64,000 nt of DNA from DATCJA01 sp963734635 (GTDB taxonomy: Bacteria > Acidobacteriota > Vicinamibacteria > Vicinamibacterales > UBA2999). Position numbers and translations under genes: made by a program. The stretch lies in the NCBI GenBank assembly GCA_963734635.1, contig CAVTIA010000003.1:992001-1056000 (forward strand), written 5' to 3'. Shown one piece after another: positions 54,735 through 62,731 of this stretch (positions are counted from its first letter, which is position 1; each line of letters begins with the position of its first letter). The notes under the pieces are model-generated. The model did no database searches and was not told where the DNA came from. It saw only the letters and a program-made list of their open reading frames with translations.

Positions 54735-56015
54735 CTAGTGCGCGTTCACGACCGATTGCCACCCTTCGGTCTTCTCCGTGCGCGCACGTTCGACTCGTTG
54801 TTGCGTGCCGGCTGGCCTCGGGCTGCACGCGCCAGTTCCCGCGAAGACAAGAGCTTCCTTCAGCGACGCCTCGTTGGGATCCCCGATCTGGAAGTTGAGA
54901 TCGTCGGCAGCCGCGCAGGTAGGCGCGAACCCTTCGAAAAAGTCCCCTTCGCCGTTGGCGTTCCGCAGCACGAACGCGACAGGCGCGAGCGCCTTGTCGC
55001 AAAACGTGAACACGCCTTGGCCGACCGGCTTGCCGTGGGTGCGGTCGCCGATGAGGATAACCGGCATGAACGGTCGCAACGCGTTGATCACAAGCTCGCT
55101 GGCCGACGCTGACGCTCGCGTGGTGATGACGATCAGCCGGTCGAACGGAGCCACTCCAGGCTTTTTCTCGAAGCGGAGAATCCGGTTGAGCGCGGCTTGC
55201 TTGTCGTTGTGGAAATACTCGCCGAAGATCTGCCCTTCCGTCCGTACACCGCCGATGTAGCTGGCCAGGTGCTGCGCAACGTTGACGAGCCCTCCCCCGT
55301 TATAGCGAAGGTCGAGGACGAGATCGTCGATCCGTTCCGCGCCGAGCGTGGCAAACGCCGCATCGATCGCTTCGAAGGACGGCTCGACGAAGTTGCGGAA
55401 GAAGATGTAGCCCACACGCCTTCCGCCGGCTGTATAGACGCGTGTATGCGAAAGAGTGGGAATGGTGTACGGCCGCTTGACGACGTGCGCCGTTCGGCGC
55501 GTCCCGGCGGTCGTGATGAAGGCGATGTCCACCCCGACGCCTTCCTCGGCTCCACCGAACGCCGAATTGACCTGTCCGCTGGCGATCAACGTGCTCACCG
55601 CCTGGCGGTTGATTTCCACAATCCGGTCGCCGCGCGACAGACCGGCGTCTGCGCCGGCGCTGTCGGGAAATACTTGCCGCACGCGCAAGTCGCTGCCCTG
55701 CACCACCGTCGAGATCCCTATCCCTACGCTCTGGCTGCTGCGGAAGAGCGCCTCGTATGACTCTCGCGACGTGACCCAACTGAACGAGTTGTCGATCGGC
55801 CGATAGCGTACTGCCTCGAGAAAGGCCTCCGGGGAATCGAACCGTGCGGCATCAACCGCCGGCATGCGGTCGTACCACAAGTAAAAGCGGTCCATCACGT
55901 CCCGCGTATGTAGAACCTTCCCGGTGGTATCGCAGTTGATCGTTTGCGCTGCTGTGGCTCGTGGTGCAGCGCACGTGACGGCAAGGACGACGACGATCGC
56001 CACGGTCCGAAACAT
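54735..56015 (-). CDS. S41-family C-terminal processing peptidase-like protein
   Basis: 426 residues. A signal peptide (TVAIVVVLAVTCAAPRATAAQ) targets the periplasm. A short helical N-domain (RDVMDRFYLWYDRMPAVDA, FDSPEAFLEAVRYRPIDNSFSWV) precedes a PDZ domain (VGIGISTVVQGSDLRVRQVFPDSAGADAGLSRGDRIVEINRQAV). The peptidase domain reads RVGYIFFRNFVEPSFEAIDAAFATL and DDLVLDLRYNGGGLVNVAQHLASYI. The catalytic Ser lies in TRASASASELVINAL, and a Lys follows in HGKPVGQ. These proteases clip unfolded or signal-marked C-termini in the periplasm. Residues upstream of 56015 in the same frame look non-coding, so I start there, although no good ribosome site is present. Confidence 0.88.
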   Translation of the reverse strand: MFRTVAIVVVLAVTCAAPRATAAQTINCDTTGKVLHTRDVMDRFYLWYDRMPAVDAARFDSPEAFLEAVRYRPIDNSFSWVTSRESYEALFRSSQSVGIGISTVVQGSDLRVRQVFPDSAGADAGLSRGDRIVEINRQAVSTLIASGQVNSAFGGAEEGVGVDIAFITTAGTRRTAHVVKRPYTIPTLSHTRVYTAGGRRVGYIFFRNFVEPSFEAIDAAFATLGAERIDDLVLDLRYNGGGLVNVAQHLASYIGGVRTEGQIFGEYFHNDKQAALNRILRFEKKPGVAPFDRLIVITTRASASASELVINALRPFMPVILIGDRTHGKPVGQGVFTFCDKALAPVAFVLRNANGEGDFFEGFAPTCAAADDLNFQIGDPNEASLKEALVFAGTGACSPRPAGTQQRVERARTEKTEGWQSVVNAH

Positions 56016-56131
56016 GGAAATGTCTAAGTAATGCTGGAGGCGGCGGGACCGAGCATAACGCGTGTTGTCAGGATGGGAACGCCGACCACATGGGAAGGCG
56101 TCCCCACCGGGATTCGGGACTCGAGGCTGGT

Positions 56132-56692
56132 TCAGTAGGGGTAACCCTGAAGCCTTCGCGTCCTGGGCTTCCACTCAGGCAGGGATGCGTAATCGTCCCC
56201 AATCGGCATCTTGACCTTCGGCAGACTCTGTTTGTCGAGTACTTGGTCCTCCGGGATGACCTGATTGATAAAGAGCAGATACGCCGTCAGCGCATACACC
56301 TCATTGGCGGTGAGCGTCCCTTCTTTACCGAGAGGCATGCCGCGATTGATGTAATCCCACACCGTCGTCGCAAACGGCGAGCGCAGTGGCAGTATGCGCT
56401 CCCGTTCCCAGATGGGAACATCCGCGCCTGCTTTCGATTTCAACAAGGGAGCCGGACCCCCTACGCCCCCTGCACCATGGCAGACGGCGCACCCCTTCTG
56501 CTTATAGACCTCTGCGCCCTCTTTGGCGGTTCCGCGACCTGCAGGGAGTTCCTCTCCCGTGGGACCGATCGAAATATCCAGGCCACGGATTTCTTCCGCG
56601 GCCGGGGTGCGTCCCACGCCGTAGGTAGGCGACTGCGCCAGCACGGAGGCGCCCATCAGCAACAGAAACGGGAGAACCCTAAGCCAGCCCAT
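56132..56692 (-). CDS. Cytochrome c subunit of a sulfite/sulfane dehydrogenase (SoxD-like)
   Basis: 186 residues with a signal peptide (VLPFLLLMGASVLAQS) and one haem c site (GCAVCHGAGG) in a class I cytochrome domain. The sequence MPLGKEGTLTANEVYALTAYLLFINQVIPEDQVLDKQSLPKVKMP is typical of the cytochromes that partner SoxC/SorA-type molybdoenzymes, with a Met ligand in PKVKM. It takes electrons from the molybdenum centre in the periplasm. The gene overlaps the end of the SoxC-like gene by 14 bp, so the pair is translationally coupled. Classical SoxD has two haem domains, whereas this has one and is therefore closer to SorB-type partners. Confidence 0.8.
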   Translation of the reverse strand: MGWLRVLPFLLLMGASVLAQSPTYGVGRTPAAEEIRGLDISIGPTGEELPAGRGTAKEGAEVYKQKGCAVCHGAGGVGGPAPLLKSKAGADVPIWERERILPLRSPFATTVWDYINRGMPLGKEGTLTANEVYALTAYLLFINQVIPEDQVLDKQSLPKVKMPIGDDYASLPEWKPRTRRLQGYPY

Positions 56693-57950
56693 TTTTCACG
56701 CTCCCATCCCTGCCGATCCTCCACGGCATAACGCTGTTGTCCAGCCCGGGCACTCGGTAATTTCGCTCGAAAGGCACGTTCCAGTACTTGGCGACCTGCT
56801 CTCGCGTCGGTTGCACTTGCCCTATCTCGTCGGTGCAGCGCGAAAGGATCTCCGTCTCATTTCCGTCCCAATTCCACCCATAGCCGAACCGGGCAAACGC
56901 CATCCGCTGCGGCGTCCCCTTGAACTCGGCGCGGTTCCACTTCTTGCCGCCATCGGTGGACACTTCCACGGTACGAATGGCTCCCCCACCGGACCAAGCC
57001 AGGCCGCTGATCTCGTAGAAGCCGCGGCCGGACAGCTGCTGTCCCCCAGACGGATACGTGATGACCGATTTCGGTCCGATCTGATAGTCGAGCGCAGCGA
57101 CTTTCGGGTTCTCATCGAGATGCCCGAAGTCGTTGTAGTTCAGGTAATACCGATCGACGAGCTTGATACGCCGCAGATACTTGGTTGAGAAAATTCCTTC
57201 GAAGCCGGGCACGAGCAGACGCAGCGGAAAACCGTTCTGAGGCCGCACCGGTTCGCCGTTCATGCCGTAGGCCACGAGCGCGTCGTCCATGGCCTTGGCG
57301 ACCGGCATGCTCGACGCGCCCTTCACTTCCTCCGCACCTTCCGCAACGAACCAAGTCGCGCTGCCTTTCACGCCGCTCTCCTTGAGCAGCGTCGAAAGCA
57401 GCACTCCCGTCCATTCGGCGCAACTGACCATCCCGTGCGTTTCCTGCACGTTCGTCTGCCGGGCATTGTGCCGGTTTCCCGCGCACTCGATGAAATGCAG
57501 CCGGGTGACCGACGGGAGGCGCTTCAAGTCCTCCATGGTGAAGGTCAGCGGCCGATCCACCAGGCCGTGAATCATCAGAGTGTGCTGCTTGGGATCGATG
57601 TCCGGCATGAAGGAGCCGCGGGTCGTCGCCACATAGTGGAGCGACGATGGCGTGATCACGCCAACAGAATCCTGCAGCGGCGCGGCCACGTGGAACACCT
57701 TCCCGAAGGCGTCTGGTGAAGGCCTGCCGCCGATGGGGTGCGCTATGCGCACCGAGGTCACGAAACGGGAGCGCTCGCCGTAGGCGATCAGCTCCTTGCT
57801 GCCCTTGATCATCGGATGGTCGTGTCCTGGTGCCTGGCCCGATGCTGGCGTTTGGCCGAGCGCCGGCGCTACCGCTCCCAACGTGAACCCGCCGGCCAAC
57901 GCGGCGCCGCCCTTTAGGAGCTCCCTTCGGCTAGTTCGTTTCGAACCCAT
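56679..57950 (-). CDS. SoxC-like molybdopterin sulfite/sulfane dehydrogenase subunit
   Basis: 423 residues, full length for SoxC. ATG 57950 follows GGAGAAACCG (AAGGAG ribosome site) and opens a Tat signal (SRRELLKGGAALAGG), consistent with export of a folded molybdenum enzyme. The oxidoreductase domain has the Mo-coordinating Cys156 (LHFIECAGNRHNA) and the family-typical TGVLLSTLLKE and NDFGHLDENPKV. A C-terminal dimerisation (Mo-co_dimer) domain reads SGLAWSGGGAIRTVEVSTDGGKKWNRAE. With the coupled cytochrome gene it oxidises sulfite or protein-bound sulfane sulfur. The remaining sox genes (XYZAB) are absent from the window, so a free-standing sulfite/sulfane dehydrogenase role is likelier than the full Sox cycle. 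Confidence 0.88.
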   Translation of the reverse strand: MGSKRTSRRELLKGGAALAGGFTLGAVAPALGQTPASGQAPGHDHPMIKGSKELIAYGERSRFVTSVRIAHPIGGRPSPDAFGKVFHVAAPLQDSVGVITPSSLHYVATTRGSFMPDIDPKQHTLMIHGLVDRPLTFTMEDLKRLPSVTRLHFIECAGNRHNARQTNVQETHGMVSCAEWTGVLLSTLLKESGVKGSATWFVAEGAEEVKGASSMPVAKAMDDALVAYGMNGEPVRPQNGFPLRLLVPGFEGIFSTKYLRRIKLVDRYYLNYNDFGHLDENPKVAALDYQIGPKSVITYPSGGQQLSGRGFYEISGLAWSGGGAIRTVEVSTDGGKKWNRAEFKGTPQRMAFARFGYGWNWDGNETEILSRCTDEIGQVQPTREQVAKYWNVPFERNYRVPGLDNSVMPWRIGRDGSVKNGLA

Positions 57951-58036
57951 CGGTTTCTCCTTCGCAGATGATGACACTCCGAGGAAATCACTTCCCCGCG
58001 GTCGAAAGTATACGCCCATCTCGGGTCCGGCCGATG

Positions 58037-58678
58037 CTAGCCGCCGGACCGACGCACTTTCGGGGCGGACTCGGCGCCGGGTGGTTCGCTGAAAGGTTTC
58101 ACCGGGATGTGCTGGTAACGCACCTCGAGGATCTGCAGTTGCTCCGTAAGGCCTGGCGCGCGAAGGACAACGCAGTCCCCTGCTCCTGAATTCATCAAGG
58201 CGCGGGCAAGTGGCGACTTCCAGCTGATGTAGTGCCGATCCAGGTCGACTTCGTCGATGCCGACGACGCTCACGACCCGCTCCTGCCCCCCCGGATTCGC
58301 GTAGCGCACCGTCGCCCCAAAGAACACCTGCGTGGCCGCACGCCCCCTTCTCGGGGCTTCCGGGTCTACCACTTCCGCGGCATCGATTCGTTTCGTCAGA
58401 AAGCGAATCCGCCGATCGATCTCGCGCAGCCGCCGCTTGCCGTACTGATAGTCGGCGTTTTCGCTGCGATCGCCATTGCTCGCCGCCCAGGCCACCACCT
58501 GTGTCACCGCCGGCCGTTCCTTGATGACCAGAAACCGCCGCTCGTCTTTGAGCCGCTGCAAACCGCTCGGGGTGATGTAGTTTTTGACTCCCGCGAGATC
58601 GGCGTGAGCGGCCTCTTCAGCGGCGTCGTCAGGCTCATCGTCCTCACCGTCGGATTCCCTTGTGAACGCCTTGCTCAT
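58037..58678 (-). CDS. greB: Transcription elongation factor GreB
   Basis: 213 residues. The GreA/GreB coiled-coil N-domain reads YITPSGLQRLKDERRFLVIKERPAVTQVVAWAASNGDRSENADYQYGKRRLREIDRRIRFLTKRI, with the acidic tip residues (GDRSENADYQYGK) that reach the polymerase active site and promote cleavage of backtracked RNA. The C-terminal GreA_GreB domain contains VFFGATVRYANPGGQERVVSVVGIDEVDLDRHYISWKSPLARAL. The YQYGK signature distinguishes GreB from GreA (YxxAK). A 25-residue acidic leader (ESDGEDDEPDDAAEEAAHADL) and a C-terminal PVKPFSEPPGAE tail make it about 50 residues longer than the usual GreB. The tail shortly precedes the SoxC start, and the genes are in line on the minus strand, though probably with separate promoters. 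Confidence 0.93.
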   Translation of the reverse strand: MSKAFTRESDGEDDEPDDAAEEAAHADLAGVKNYITPSGLQRLKDERRFLVIKERPAVTQVVAWAASNGDRSENADYQYGKRRLREIDRRIRFLTKRIDAAEVVDPEAPRRGRAATQVFFGATVRYANPGGQERVVSVVGIDEVDLDRHYISWKSPLARALMNSGAGDCVVLRAPGLTEQLQILEVRYQHIPVKPFSEPPGAESAPKVRRSGG

Positions 58679-58711
58679 ACGACTTCACCGTTCCAGGTCC
58701 ATATATGGAGG

Positions 58712-58994
58712 TTACACTTCCTCGGCCTGGGCAGCCCCAGCCCGCCGACACGTTGCGTATATGGCGCCCTCCTGCTCATTCGCAGCGATTCGACCCATGA
58801 TGTACGCCATCTCGTCATGGTTCCCATCGTCGCGTACGATGTTGAACGAGATCGCGCCAAGGTTCAGCGTCCAGCCATCCTGGCGCTGGACAGCCCATCC
58901 GGGACTTGACCGGATCGCTTTTCGTCGACACGAGCTCCAGCTCGTTATCGCCAAACGTGCCAAACCAGCCTGCCACCAGATCGAGGATCTTCAT
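58712..58994 (-). CDS. Small protein of unknown function, one frameshift
   Basis: ATG 58994, preceded by GAGGGACGG, starts MKILDLVAGWFGTFGDNELELVSTKSDPVKS. A shift near 58900 then leads to QDGWTLNLGAISFNIVRDDGNHDEMAYIMGRIAANEQEGAIYATCRRAG and a stop at 58712. The intact product would be about 93 residues, soluble and acidic. I do not recognise it. It is upstream of greB, on the same strand, by 33 bp. Confidence 0.45.
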
Positions 58995-59316
58995 CCGTCC
59001 CTCCCTCGAATCTTCGTTTGCCACCGGCTGGGGATCGAGGCTTCCCGCTCGTGGCGGTCTCCGAAGATCCGAATCACCAACAACGTACGAGGCGAGCGGG
59101 GAGGGCCCGTCCTCAAGGCGCGGGCCGCGGCCGGCCATCACAGCGAAGCGCGATGGCTGCGTCAACGGCGACGATCCAAGACCATACCGTATCGCGGGCG
59201 TTAAAGCTCAGTTTGTCTGGACCGTGTAGAATCGCGGATCAGCCGAGCGTCGACACAAGATTTTTGTCTATGTCGTTGGAGTACCGCTCATGACGGGGGA
59301 CGCCCGGAATACAAGC
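58995..59316. other. Intergenic upstream of the small 58.9-kb gene
   Basis: It holds the GAGGGACGG ribosome site of the gene starting at 58994 and the tail of the REC fragment. No gene, repeat or clear promoter pair is visible. Confidence 0.4.
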
Positions 59317-59673
59317 TCAGTTCACCGGTTGGATGCCGCTTGGGTGAAACCCGCGTCGCGCCTGTGCTTCCTGCACTGCGGGCAGTAGATCGGACGCCAG
59401 CCTCGATTTGACGACATAGCCGGCCGCGCCGGCAGCCCTTGCGGCTCGAACGAGCTCCAAGTCGTCGTGAACAGTCAGAAATACGACGGCTGCGGTGCAA
59501 CCGGTTTCGCGGAGACGACCTGCGACTTCCAGGCCGGTCATATCCGGCATCGAAATGTCGAGCACGATAACGTCGGGCCGCAGGACCTCGGCCGCTTCGA
59601 GCGCCGCCTTCCCGTTCTGCACTTTGCCCGCGATCACGCAGTCGGGCGTCAGCGTCTCTCCCGCACGAGCCAT
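59317..59673 (-). pseudogene. Headless REC (response regulator receiver) domain, duplicate of the 40819 kinase C-terminus
   Basis: The readable part is MARAGETLTPDCVIAGKVQNGKAALEAAEVLRPDVIVLDISMPDMTGLEVAGRLRETGCTAAVVFLTVHDDLELVRAARAAGAAGYVVKSRLASDLLPAVQEAQARRGFHP. It matches residues from about LARAGEVLTP to the end of the REC domain of the 40819 hybrid kinase almost without change. The phospho-Asp (VLDISMP) and the Lys (VVKSRL) are present. The beginning (VLLVDDND, with the Mg2+-binding Asp pair) is replaced by low-complexity sequence. Without that pair it could not be phosphorylated normally. Confidence 0.7.
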
Positions 59674-59871
59674 CAAGAGGAATGATGTAGGTCTTTGGTC
59701 GTACGCGAGCGGAGCGTGGGACCTTGCGTGTGAGCACTCGTGACGTGATGCGCGAACGCTCGCAGTCGAGGCTGTCGATTGCGCTATAGTCCGGGTGCTA
59801 TCAGCAGCTGAACGGCGCGTCGCCGATGACCCTGCGCTGCCGAGGCGTAACACCGGCCGAGAGGAGGACGT

Positions 59872-60726
59872 ATGGTGGATCCGATCAGGCGCAAGCTTCT
59901 GAAAACTGGCGCCGCCGCCGCGGCTATGGCCGCTACCCCGTCAGTGTTCGCTCAGCAGAGGGGGAATGGAGAAAGCGGACGCTTTTATCAGAAAGGGAAT
60001 GTCCGCATCCGCTATGAGGAAACCGGCTCGGGCTTCCCTCTGTTGCTCATCGCGGGCGGGGGGTTGAACGGCTCGACGATCGCGGGTATCCGCGGCGGCA
60101 ATCCGTTCAACACGATCGAGGCGTTCAAGGGAGAGTTCCGCTGCATCTACGCCGACCTGCGCAATGCATCCGGCGAGTCCACCGGGCCGCTGGAGGTCGA
60201 TCGGCCGTGGGATTCCTACACCGACGACCATATCGGCCTGATGGATCACCTGGGGATCGACAAGTTCATGGTGCTGGGCTTCTGCATTGCGGGGCCCTTC
60301 ATCTGGAACCTCATAAAGCGGGCGCCAAATCGCGTCGTCGCGGCCGTACCGGCGCAGCCGGTCGGGTTCCGACCGGAGCTGCCGATCTCCCTTTATGAGA
60401 GTCAGACAACCGGCTGGGCCGAACCGCTCGTCAAGCGGCGCTCCGACATCACAAGTCAGATGGCCGACCAGTTCCTGACAAGAATGTTCCGGAACAACCC
60501 TGACTTCGTCTTCACCGTGACGCGCGACTTCGTGAAGGCTTGTCAAACACCGGTTCTCGTTCTGCCGGACGACACCGCGGGGCATTCCCTGGTCGCCGCG
60601 ATCGAGAGCGCGATGCTCGCGCCAAAGGGGCAACTGAGCATGTACCCCTGGAAAGACACTCCGGAGAAGATTCCGCTGGCGGTGCGGCACGTTCGCAGCT
60701 TCCTGCTGTCGCATCGGCCGGCCTAG
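59872..60726 (+). CDS. Exported alpha/beta hydrolase with a Cys nucleophile
   Basis: 284 residues with an excellent ribosome site (AGGAGG, 59860-59866) before ATG. The N-terminus (IRRKLLKTGAAAAAMAATPSVFAQ) has a twin-Arg-like RRKLL, suggesting Tat export. The hydrolase core starts YEETGSGFPLLLIAGGGLNGS. The nucleophile elbow reads VLGFCIAGPFIW, with Cys138 where Ser is usual (G-x-C-x-x-G). The acid and His follow in PVLVLPDDTAGHS and VRHVRSF. Enzymes with a Cys at this point include dienelactone hydrolases and some thioesterases. Substrate unknown. The Cys may be the rule in its family rather than a mutation. A TATAGT box near 59784 could be the -10 element. Confidence 0.75.
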   Translation: MVDPIRRKLLKTGAAAAAMAATPSVFAQQRGNGESGRFYQKGNVRIRYEETGSGFPLLLIAGGGLNGSTIAGIRGGNPFNTIEAFKGEFRCIYADLRNASGESTGPLEVDRPWDSYTDDHIGLMDHLGIDKFMVLGFCIAGPFIWNLIKRAPNRVVAAVPAQPVGFRPELPISLYESQTTGWAEPLVKRRSDITSQMADQFLTRMFRNNPDFVFTVTRDFVKACQTPVLVLPDDTAGHSLVAAIESAMLAPKGQLSMYPWKDTPEKIPLAVRHVRSFLLSHRPA

Positions 60727-60814
60727 AAGCTGATCTCCCGGCTTCGAGCGGCATCGACGCCACAGTGGAGCCGTAGATTCTCAGCGACCGCCTCCCCCGA
60801 TCCGGACATCTGTC

Positions 60815-62731
60815 ATGGCGAGAGATTCGGCAGCTTCAATTCGCCGCGCGCTCGTCGCGGTCGCCCTCCTCGCCGGTCTGTGGGCGGTGATCGTTGCGCT
60901 GACAGGCGGCTTCCGCGTGACCCTGGCAGGGATCCGCGTCTCCTCGCGCAGCACAACGAATCCGATGCTCGTGGCATTCATCAGTGCGTGCGTCGTCATC
61001 GGTTTGTCACGGCGGTCTGGTGGCAACTGGCGTGCCCAGGTGCACGAAGACCTTCGATGGTGGACGCATACCCTACACCTGCGAAGTATTTTTGGCTGGC
61101 TTCTGCATCCGGCGACGCTGGTCGCATTGAGTGGAGCGCTTTTGAGGCTTCAGGACTGGGCCGGTGCGCGACCGTTGTGGCTCGATGAGCAGATGGTTGC
61201 GCTCAACATCCGCGATCGCCCCATGTCGGAATTGGCGGGCGCGCTATGGCTCGACCAAAGTGCGCCCCTCGGCTGGCTTGCCACAGAGCGTGCGGCAATC
61301 CTGGCGTTCGGAGGTAGCGAGACGGCGCTTCGATTCGTACCCCTGTTGTTCGGCATTGCCCTCGTTGCTGCCGCCCTGTGGATCGGACGTCGCTGGATGA
61401 CGACGGCCGCCGCGTGCGTTCTGGTGCTCCTTTGCTCTCTGGGCGAGTGGGTCTTTCATTACTCGCTCGAGTTGAAGCACTACTCCGCGGATCTCTTCTT
61501 CGCTCTGATACTGCCGGCACTGGTCGTATGGACTACCGAGGCTGACGGTCCGGGCCAGCGACTGCGCCGCGCTTCGGTGTGGTGGGCAGTGGCGGCTGGA
61601 GGTCTATGGTGGGCCAACGGTGCCCTCTTCGTCGCGCCTGCCTGTGCCGTGACGTTAGTGATCTCCTTGTGGCGCACCGACGGCAGGAAGAACGCCACCG
61701 TGTTCGCTGTCACCGGCCTCTTCTGGCTCGCCTCCTTTGCTGCCCATTACTATCTCGCGCTGCGATTCACGCTCGACAACGATCGATTGCGCGCAGTCTG
61801 GTCGTTTGCGATGCCCCCTCTCGGGGCGGGCCTTCTCGATACTGCTCGATGGCTCGTTAGCCAAACGGAGGCATTCACGACGCGGCCTGGCGGCTCGGAG
61901 CTCACTGCGCTCTTCTGGGTTGTCGTTCTGACAGGTGTTCTCTTCGCCCGGCCTCGTTTGTTCGGACAGCTTGTTGCGGTCGTCACATTGTCGCTGTGGG
62001 TGCTGGCAGCACTGAGTCTGGTCCCGTTGTACGAGCGCCTCACAATCTGGGTGGTGCCCAGCCTTTATCTCGGGATAGCGTTGTGTGCCGATGCCGGCAT
62101 CAGGGCCGGGCGAAATGCGTACCGTCAACGTCGTCATGTCCGCACCGCAACAGCGGCGCTCGTCACCGCCGCGGTGCTGTGGCTCTGCGGCGACGTCGCG
62201 GCGGAAGGGTGGCGCGCCATCCAGATTGCCCGGCCAGACAACAGCAACCATCAGCTCGACGATCGGATGGCCGTCGAATGGCTCCTCGCACAGCGTGAGC
62301 GCGGAGACGTCGTGCTCACAACGCGACTTGCGCTGCCTGCGGTGTGGTGGTACGCCCGCGCGCCAGTTTCGCCGCCGACGCTCGGTGGCTTCTTGCGCGA
62401 TCGCATCCCGATCCTCGAGGTCGACCACGTTGAACCGGGACGCGGCTGTCACAGTGACGAGCTGCGCGGCGCGCTTCTTACGTACCGTCGAGCGCTCGTC
62501 TACCTCGGGTTTCGCTTCGACGATGTGCCACCGCGGTTCGACGACTTTCTGTTGCAGGAACTGCGCAGCATCGGACGCGTGACGGAATCTCGACGTTTTC
62601 CCGGCGTCACGCGTGCGCTCGTCGTGGATCTCGTCCCACCGCGACAGGAATCCGCTCGTGCCACGGTCCTTCTCGACTCCCCCACCTCCACAACGGGCTG
62701 TATATCCGTGCAACCCGCGAGGCGCTGGTGA
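60815..62731 (+). CDS. GT-C (GT39/ArnT-like) integral membrane glycosyltransferase-like protein
   Basis: 638 residues with about 12 membrane helices (SIRRALVAVALLAGLWAVIVAL, LHPATLVALSGALLRLQDW, LRFVPLLFGIALVAAALWIG and so on). The GT-C hallmark is the acidic pair in the first periplasmic loop: GARPLWLDEQMVALNIRDRP (Asp-Glu). A C-terminal soluble domain follows from about 470 (RMAVEWLLAQRERGDVVLTTRLALPAVWWYARAPVSPP). Such enzymes transfer sugars from polyprenyl phosphate carriers to lipids or proteins, or are orphan membrane proteins of that fold. The overlap of its stop with the next gene's start (GTGA) shows a coupled pair. The start (ATG 60815) is preceded by no strong ribosome site. Confidence 0.8.
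   Translation: MARDSAASIRRALVAVALLAGLWAVIVALTGGFRVTLAGIRVSSRSTTNPMLVAFISACVVIGLSRRSGGNWRAQVHEDLRWWTHTLHLRSIFGWLLHPATLVALSGALLRLQDWAGARPLWLDEQMVALNIRDRPMSELAGALWLDQSAPLGWLATERAAILAFGGSETALRFVPLLFGIALVAAALWIGRRWMTTAAACVLVLLCSLGEWVFHYSLELKHYSADLFFALILPALVVWTTEADGPGQRLRRASVWWAVAAGGLWWANGALFVAPACAVTLVISLWRTDGRKNATVFAVTGLFWLASFAAHYYLALRFTLDNDRLRAVWSFAMPPLGAGLLDTARWLVSQTEAFTTRPGGSELTALFWVVVLTGVLFARPRLFGQLVAVVTLSLWVLAALSLVPLYERLTIWVVPSLYLGIALCADAGIRAGRNAYRQRRHVRTATAALVTAAVLWLCGDVAAEGWRAIQIARPDNSNHQLDDRMAVEWLLAQRERGDVVLTTRLALPAVWWYARAPVSPPTLGGFLRDRIPILEVDHVEPGRGCHSDELRGALLTYRRALVYLGFRFDDVPPRFDDFLLQELRSIGRVTESRRFPGVTRALVVDLVPPRQESARATVLLDSPTSTTGCISVQPARRW

Noticed and set aside
61655..62713. 352-codon minus-strand frame opposite the GT-C gene
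   Set aside because: The plus strand encodes a protein with a dozen membrane helices; the antisense product is Arg-rich low complexity.
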